Shown piece by piece: positions 61,401-64,000 of a stretch of 64,000 nucleotides of DNA; the first letter of the stretch is position 1; every line of letters begins with the position of its first letter. The notes under the pieces are model-generated. The model was not told the origin of the DNA. It did no database searches and saw nothing but the letters and a program-made list of their open reading frames with translations. The translations under genes were made by a program, and so were the position numbers. This DNA comes from Dickeya fangzhongdai (GTDB taxonomy: Bacteria; Pseudomonadota; Gammaproteobacteria; Enterobacterales; Enterobacteriaceae), in contig NZ_CP025003.1 in the NCBI RefSeq assembly GCF_002812485.1, forward strand, positions 992,001 through 1,056,000. Direction: 5' to 3'.

Positions 61401-64000
61401 CGGGCAACGGTACGGTGGTGATTAACGCCGACGGCACCCTGACCTACACCCCGAACGCCAACTTTAACGGCACCGATACGGTGACCTATACCGTCAGCGA
61501 CGGCGCCGGCGGCGTGGTCACCGGCACGCTGACCATTACCGTCACCGCAGTGAATGATGCGCCGGTGGCCGGTAACGACAGCGCCACCACCGCGGAAGAC
61601 ACGCCGGTGACGGTGGATGTACTGGCGAATGACAGCGATGTCGATGGCAACCCGCTGACCGTCACCGCGGCGACCGCCGGTAACGGTACGGTGGTGATTA
61701 ACGCCGACGGCACCCTGACCTACACCCCCAATACCAACTTTAACGGCACCGACACCGTGACCTATACCGTCAGCGACGGCGCCGGTGGCGTGGTCACCGG
61801 CACCCTGACCATTACCGTCACCGCGGTGAATGATGCGCCGGTGGCCGGTGCGGATACGGCCACCACCGCCGAGGACACCCCGGTCACCGTCGATGTGCTG
61901 GCAAACGACAGCGATGTCGATGGCAATCCGCTGACGGTGACCGCGGCCACCGCCGGTAACGGCACGGTGGTGATCAACGCCGACGGCACCCTGACCTATA
62001 CCCCCAACGCCAACTTTAACGGCACCGATACCGTGACCTATACCGTCAGCGACGGCGCCGGCGGCGTGGTCACCGGCACCCTGACCATTACCGTCACCGC
62101 GGTGAATGATGCGCCGGTCACCGGTAACGACAGCGCCACTACCACGGAAGACACGCCGGTGACGGTGGATGTGCTGGCGAACGACAGCGATGTCGATGGT
62201 AATCCGCTGACCGTCACCGCCGCGACCGCCGGTAACGGTACGGTGGTGATTAATGCCGACGGCACCCTGACCTACACCCCGGCCGCCAACTTTAACGGCA
62301 CCGACACCGTGACCTATACCGTCAGCGACGGCGCCGGTGGCGTGGTCACCGGCACGCTGACCATCACCGTGACGGCGGTGAACGATGCGCCGGTGGCGGG
62401 CGCGGATACGGCGACCACCACCGAGGACACCCCGGTGACGGTGGATGTACTGGCGAACGACAGCGATGTCGATGGCAACCCGCTGACGGTCACCGCCGCC
62501 ACCGCCGGCCACGGCGCGGTGGTGATCAACGCCGACGGCACGCTGACCTATACGCCCAACGCCAACTTTAACGGCACCGATACGGTGACCTATACCGTCA
62601 GCGACGGCGCCGGTGGCGTGGTCACCGGGACGTTGACCATCACGGTGACGGCAGTGAACGATGCGCCGGTGGCGGGCGCGGATACGGCGACCACCGCCGA
62701 GGACACGCCGGTGACGGTGGATGTACTGGCGAACGACAGCGATGTCGATGGTAATCCGCTGACGGTCACCGCGGCCACCGCCGGTAATGGATCTGTCGTC
62801 ATCAACGCCGACGGCACGCTGACCTATACGCCTGACGCCAACTTTAACGGCACCGACACCGTGACCTATACCGTCAGCGACGGCGCGGGCGGCGTGGTGA
62901 CCGGCACGCTGACCATCACGGTGACGGCGGTGAATGATGCGCCGGTGGCCGGGGCGGATACGGCGACCACCGCCGAGGACACCCCGGTGACGGTGGATGT
63001 ACTGGCGAACGACAGCGATGTCGATGGTAATCCGCTGACCGTCACCGCGGCGACGGCCGGCAATGGATCTGTCGTCATCAATGCCGACGGCACCCTGACC
63101 TATACGCCTGACACCAACTTCAACGGCACCGATACGGTGACCTATACCGTCAGCGATGGGCTGGGTGGGATCGCTACCGGGACATTGATTGTGACGGTTA
63201 CGGGCACCAATACCGCGCCGGTGGCTGGGGCGGATACGGCGACCACCGCCGAGGACACCCCGGTGACGGTGGATGTACTGGCGAACGACAGCGATGTCGA
63301 TGGTAATCCGCTGACGGTCACCGCGGCGACGGCCGGCAATGGATCTGTCGTCATCAATGCCGACGGCACCCTGACCTATACGCCTGACACCAACTTCAAC
63401 GGCACCGATACGGTGACCTATACCGTCAGCGATGGGCAGGGTGGGATCGCTACCGGGACATTGATTGTGACGGTTACGGGCACCAATACCGCGCCGGTGG
63501 CTGGGGCCGATACGGCGACCACTGCCGAGGACACGCCGGTGACGGTGGATGTGCTGGCGAATGACAGCGATGTCGATGGTAATCCGCTGACCGTCACCGC
63601 GGCGACCGCCGGCAACGGTACGGTGGTGATCAACGCCGACGGCACCCTGACCTATACGCCTAACACCAACTTCAACGGCACCGATACGGTGACCTATACC
63701 GTCAGTGATGGGCAGGGTGGGATCGCTACCGGGACATTGATTGTGACGGTTACGGGCACCAATACCGCGCCGGTAGCTGGCGCGGATACGGCGACCACCG
63801 CGGAAGACACGCCGGTGACGGTGGATGTGCTGGCGAATGACAGCGATGTCGATGGTAATCCGCTGACCGTCACCGCGGCGACCGCCGGCAACGGTACGGT
63901 GGTGATCAACGCCGACGGTACGCTGACCTATACGCCCAATGCCAATTTTAACGGCACCGATATCGTGACCTATACCGTCAGCGACGGCGCCGGTGGCGTG
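52499..64000 (+). CDS. Giant repetitive adhesin-like surface protein (partial, runs off the right edge)
   Basis: An open frame of 3834 codons with no stop in the window; the C-terminus lies outside. The start at 52499 follows GGTGAT; in-frame ATGs at 52493 and 52430 are alternatives. The N-terminus holds VLERRLMFDAAAVATA, a variant of the LEPR-x-x-FDAA segment found in large type I-secreted adhesins. A DUF4347 domain follows (about residues 72-230: IHIISHGDSGQIELGN, DVLIYGCNVGD), then three less regular Ig-like domains (~235-535). From residue 537 there are 35 complete 92-residue Ig/cadherin-like repeats plus part of a 36th, each with DTPVTV-[ND]-VLANDSDVDG, GTLTYTP and YTVSDG; the Asp-rich loops suggest calcium binding. 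Such proteins form long surface fibres in adhesion or biofilm. No secretion genes are visible. Confidence 0.9.
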   Translation, partial: MAQQRTLYNATRMVLERRLMFDAAAVATADQVANDQPDAASHDGSADSAAQEHTNTDLIQAISQIETPPARVEVFFIDGALPNKDALVSQLPANASVYILDSNQDGLNQIADILSNYKNVDAIHIISHGDSGQIELGNALISAENIDSYQTILEQINLSLNSSADVLIYGCNVGDAAGQQLLSALSSSLDSDVAASSDITGIDGDWVLESHVGSIETESINPTGWHANLLLGINTAPTAVADVALVSQNGSTIINVTANDIDLEGDAIKVTGANALFGKVTVNADNTLTYQPNAGYFGVDTITYTIADSKGLSALLPGTVAVTVNSLPTLSLPVLVNLFNEDTPIIFADILGTKISIGDLDGSIARISLSVPIGSLTLSQTANLSFSQGDGINDSNITMQGSIVDINAALNGLIYTPDADYNGPVTITIGLTDTLLAIPITTSLPIGIAPVADIVSDSVITNVSSPVSFNVMANDTFENINARVTSYSTPSHGTVVIDSTGNAVYTPNSGYLGNDSFTYTVTSNGTTETTTVTIHINTPPVANPDTATTPEDTSVTVNVLANDTDADGNTLTVTSASAGHGTVVINANGTLTYTPAANYNGTDTITYKISDGLGASATGTVTVTITPVNDAPVAVNDTATTLEDTPVTVNVLANDSDVDGDTLTVTTATAGHGTVVINANGTLTYTPAANYNGSDTISYTVSDGHGGTATATVAVSITPVNDAPVAANDTATTAEDTPVTVNVLANDSDVDGDTLTVTAASAGHGTVVINANGTLTYTPAANYNGSDTISYTVSDGHGGTATATVAVTITPVNDAPVAVNDTATTAEDTPVTVNVLANDSDVDGDTLTVTTATAGHGTVVINANGTLTYTPAANYNGSDTISYTVSDGHGGTATATVTVSITPVNDAPVAVNDTATTLEDTPVTVNVLVNDSDVDGDTLTVTTATAGHGTVVINANGTLTYTPAANYNGSDTVTYTVSDGQGGTATATVVVTITPVNDVPVAVNDTATTAEDTPVTVNVLVNDSDMDGDTLTVTAASAGHGTVVINANGTLTYTPAANYNGSDTISYTVSDGHGGTATATVTVTITPVNDAPVAVNDTATTLEDTPVTVNVLANDADVDGDTLTVTAASAGHGTVVINANGTLTYTPAANYNGSDTISYTVSDGHGGTATATVAVSITPVNDAPVAVNDTATTAEDTPVTVNVLANDSDVDGDTLTVTTATAGHGTVVINANGTLTYTPAANYNGSDTISYTVSDGQGGTATATVAVSITPVNDAPVAVNDTATTAEDTPVTVNVLANDSDVDGDTLTVTAASAGHGTVVINANGTLTYTPAANYNGSDTISYTVSDGQGGTATATVAVTITPVNDAPVAANDTATTAEDTPVTVNVLANDADVDGDTLTVTAASAGHGTVVINANGTLTYTPAANYNGSDTISYTVSDGHGGTATATVAVSITPVNDAPVAVNDTATTPEDTPVTVTVLANDSDVDGDTLTVTTATAGHGTVVINANGTLTYTPAANYNGSDTISYTVSDGHGGTATVAVSITPVNDAPVAANDTATTAEDTPVTVNVLANDSDVDGNPLTVTTASAGHGTVVINANGTLTYTPAANYNGSDTISYTVSDGQGGTATATVAVTITPVNDAPVAANDTATTAEDTPVTVNVLANDSDVDGNPLTVTAASAGHGTVVINANGTLTYTPAANYNGSDTISYTVSDGHGGTATATVAVTITPVNDAPVAANDTATTAEDTPVTVNVLANDADVDGDTLTVTTATAGHGTVVINANGTLTYTPAANYNGSDTISYTVSDGQGGTATATVAVTITPVNDAPVAVNDTATTAEDTPVTVNVLANDTDVDGNTLAITSASAGHGSVTINADGTLTYTPNANFNGADTVTYTVSDGAGGVATGTLTITVTAVNDAPVTGADTAATSQNTSVTVNVLANDSDVDGDTLTVTAASAGHGTVVINADGTLTYTPNTNYSGTDTVTYTVSDGAGGTALGTLTVTIAPVNSAPSANPDSASTLEDTPVTVDVLANDTNANGPPLTIQGAVAGHGVVVINADGTLTYTPNANFNGTDTVTYTVSNSQGGLATGTLTITVTAVNDAPVAGADTATTAEDTPVTVDVLANDSDVDGNPLTVTAATAGNGTVVINADGTLTYTPNTNFNGTDTVTYTVSDGAGGVVTGTLTITVTAVNDAPVAGADTATTAEDTPVTVDVLANDADVDGNPLTVTAATAGNGTVVINADGTLTYTPNANFNGTDTVTYTVSDGAGGVVTGTLTITVTAVNDAPVTGNDSATTTEDTPVTVDVLANDADVDGNPLTVTAATAGNGTVVINAGGTLTYTPNANFNGTDTVTYTVSDGAGGVVTGTLTITVTAVNDAPVAGADTATTAEDTPVTVDVLANDSDVDGNPLTVTAATAGNGTVVINADGTLTYTPDANFNGTDTVTYTVSDGAGGVVAGTLTITVTAVNDAPVAGADTATTAEDTPVTVDVLANDSDVDGNPLTVTAATAGNGTVVINADGTLTYTPAANFNGTDTVTYTVSDGAGGVTTGTLTITVTTVNDAPVTGNDSATTTEDTPVTVDVLANDSDVDGNPLTVTAATAGNGTVVINADGTLTYTPAANFNGTDTVTYTVSDGAGGVVTGTLTITVTAVNDAPVTGNDSATTAEDTPVTVDVLANDSDVDGNPLTVTAATAGNGTVVINADGTLTYTPAANFNGTDTVTYTVSDGAGGVVTGTLTITVTAVNDAPVTGNDSATTAEDTPVTVDVLANDSDVDGNPLTVTAATAGNGTVVINADGTLTYTPAANFNGTDTVTYTVSDGAGGVVTGTLTITVTAVNDAPVASADTATTAEDTPVTVDVLANDSDVDGNPLTVTAATAGNGSVVINADGTLTYTPDTNFNGTDTVTYTVSDGAGGVVTGTLTITVTAVNDAPVAGADTATTAEDTPVTVDVLANDSDVDGNPLTVTAATAGNGTVVINADGTLTYTPNANFNGTDTVTYTVSDGAGGVVTGTLTITVTAVNDAPVAGNDSATTAEDTPVTVDVLANDSDVDGNPLTVTAATAGNGTVVINADGTLTYTPNTNFNGTDTVTYTVSDGAGGVVTGTLTITVTAVNDAPVAGADTATTAEDTPVTVDVLANDSDVDGNPLTVTAATAGNGTVVINADGTLTYTPNANFNGTDTVTYTVSDGAGGVVTGTLTITVTAVNDAPVTGNDSATTTEDTPVTVDVLANDSDVDGNPLTVTAATAGNGTVVINADGTLTYTPAANFNGTDTVTYTVSDGAGGVVTGTLTITVTAVNDAPVAGADTATTTEDTPVTVDVLANDSDVDGNPLTVTAATAGHGAVVINADGTLTYTPNANFNGTDTVTYTVSDGAGGVVTGTLTITVTAVNDAPVAGADTATTAEDTPVTVDVLANDSDVDGNPLTVTAATAGNGSVVINADGTLTYTPDANFNGTDTVTYTVSDGAGGVVTGTLTITVTAVNDAPVAGADTATTAEDTPVTVDVLANDSDVDGNPLTVTAATAGNGSVVINADGTLTYTPDTNFNGTDTVTYTVSDGLGGIATGTLIVTVTGTNTAPVAGADTATTAEDTPVTVDVLANDSDVDGNPLTVTAATAGNGSVVINADGTLTYTPDTNFNGTDTVTYTVSDGQGGIATGTLIVTVTGTNTAPVAGADTATTAEDTPVTVDVLANDSDVDGNPLTVTAATAGNGTVVINADGTLTYTPNTNFNGTDTVTYTVSDGQGGIATGTLIVTVTGTNTAPVAGADTATTAEDTPVTVDVLANDSDVDGNPLTVTAATAGNGTVVINADGTLTYTPNANFNGTDIVTYTVSDGAGGV
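54107..64000 (+). repeat. 276-bp coding tandem repeats (35 complete copies plus a partial one)
   Basis: The unit is 276 bp (92 codons), starting at an Asn-x-x-Pro-Val boundary. Block A, 54107-57964: YNGSDTISYTVSDG with VNVLANDSDVDGDTLTV. Transitional units, 57965-58792, are more diverged. Block B, 58793-63208: FNGTDTVTYTVSDG with VDVLANDSDVDGNPLTV. Block C, from 63209: units led by NTAPVAGADTATT with a GIATGTLIVTVTGT linker. One unit (56867-57136) is 6 bp short. Confidence 0.93.

Noticed and set aside
53969..62512. Two antisense frames of 1283 and 1339 codons over the giant gene
   Set aside because: They follow from a 276-bp repeat (a multiple of 3) with high GC, so a stop-free antisense frame is copied in every unit. 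The translations are low-complexity His/Arg/Gly/Val-rich, and the sense strand has a complete domain structure.
54052..63909. About 35 small minus-strand frames of 71-75 codons spaced 276 bp apart
   Set aside because: They are the same shadow repeated once per repeat unit, not genes.
54107..64000. Possible CRISPR array or satellite DNA
   Set aside because: The period is 276 bp, the unit is coding throughout, there are no unique spacers, and the reading frame is kept across a 6-bp deletion.

Overview
The window is a chromosomal stretch of a soft-rot enterobacterium, most probably Dickeya. The pointers are a rhamnogalacturonate lyase of the RhiE type (a pectinolysis enzyme typical of Dickeya), an enterobacterial gene set (ribB, tehB, norRVW, fumA, queF, yqhA, bisC, dmlA/dmlR), one intact and one decayed ERIC element, and moderately GC-rich coding DNA separated by AT-rich gaps. 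The species cannot be fixed from the sequence alone. No tRNA, rRNA, IS element, prophage or CRISPR array was seen.

Layout: the end of ribB is followed by tehB behind an NsrR-like site, then norVW and divergent norR with three NorR enhancers and a sigma-54 promoter (0-5.7 kb, a nitrosative-stress block). Next come fumA, a LysR/PACE-efflux pair and an alkylation-repair pair, AlkA-like and AlkB (5.7-11.1 kb). At 11.1-16.2 kb is a five-gene minus-strand operon that looks like a complete quinol-to-periplasm reductase chain: Tat-exported ferredoxin, NrfD-type quinol dehydrogenase, MFS transporter, FMN-binding carrier and a periplasmic flavoprotein reductase whose active-site motifs are not those of fumarate reductase. 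An exported esterase with a divergent LysR follows (16.8-18.9 kb), then a sugar-type ABC transporter operon with an MBL-fold hydrolase and a LacI regulator (19.0-25.1 kb), an MdtG-like exporter, an unannotated AzuC-like small protein gene with a CRP site and its own terminator (26.7-26.9 kb), dmlA/dmlR, and a regulator-YhhQ-QueF deazaguanine operon (29.2-31.5 kb). Then come a decayed SDR gene, rhiE, yqhA, bisC, a LysR gene, a NUDIX hydrolase, a TSUP permease, a split-barrel protein and a stand-alone thioester reductase (32-42 kb). MipA, a two-component system and a two-gene RND pump follow (42.6-49.7 kb), then a TraF-type barrel protein and an HxlR regulator whose ribosome-binding site lies in an inverted repeat.

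From 52.5 kb to the right edge there is one open plus-strand reading frame (at least 3834 codons, no stop in the window). It encodes a giant secreted adhesin-like protein: a LEPR-like N-terminus, a DUF4347 domain and 35 complete 92-residue Ig/cadherin-like repeats plus part of a 36th, in three sequence blocks. Very long antisense frames over this gene are artefacts of the repeat periodicity.

A recurrent feature is short direct tandem duplication (15-18 bp, 2-4 copies) at gene edges or protein termini, found at at least eight places (ends of norV and dmlA, start of the ABC binding protein, end of a LysR protein, linker of the ABC ATPase, and three intergenic sites). Two larger palindrome-bounded intergenic elements are also present. 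The best candidates for something undescribed are the reductase operon, the AzuC-like gene and this micro-duplication pattern.
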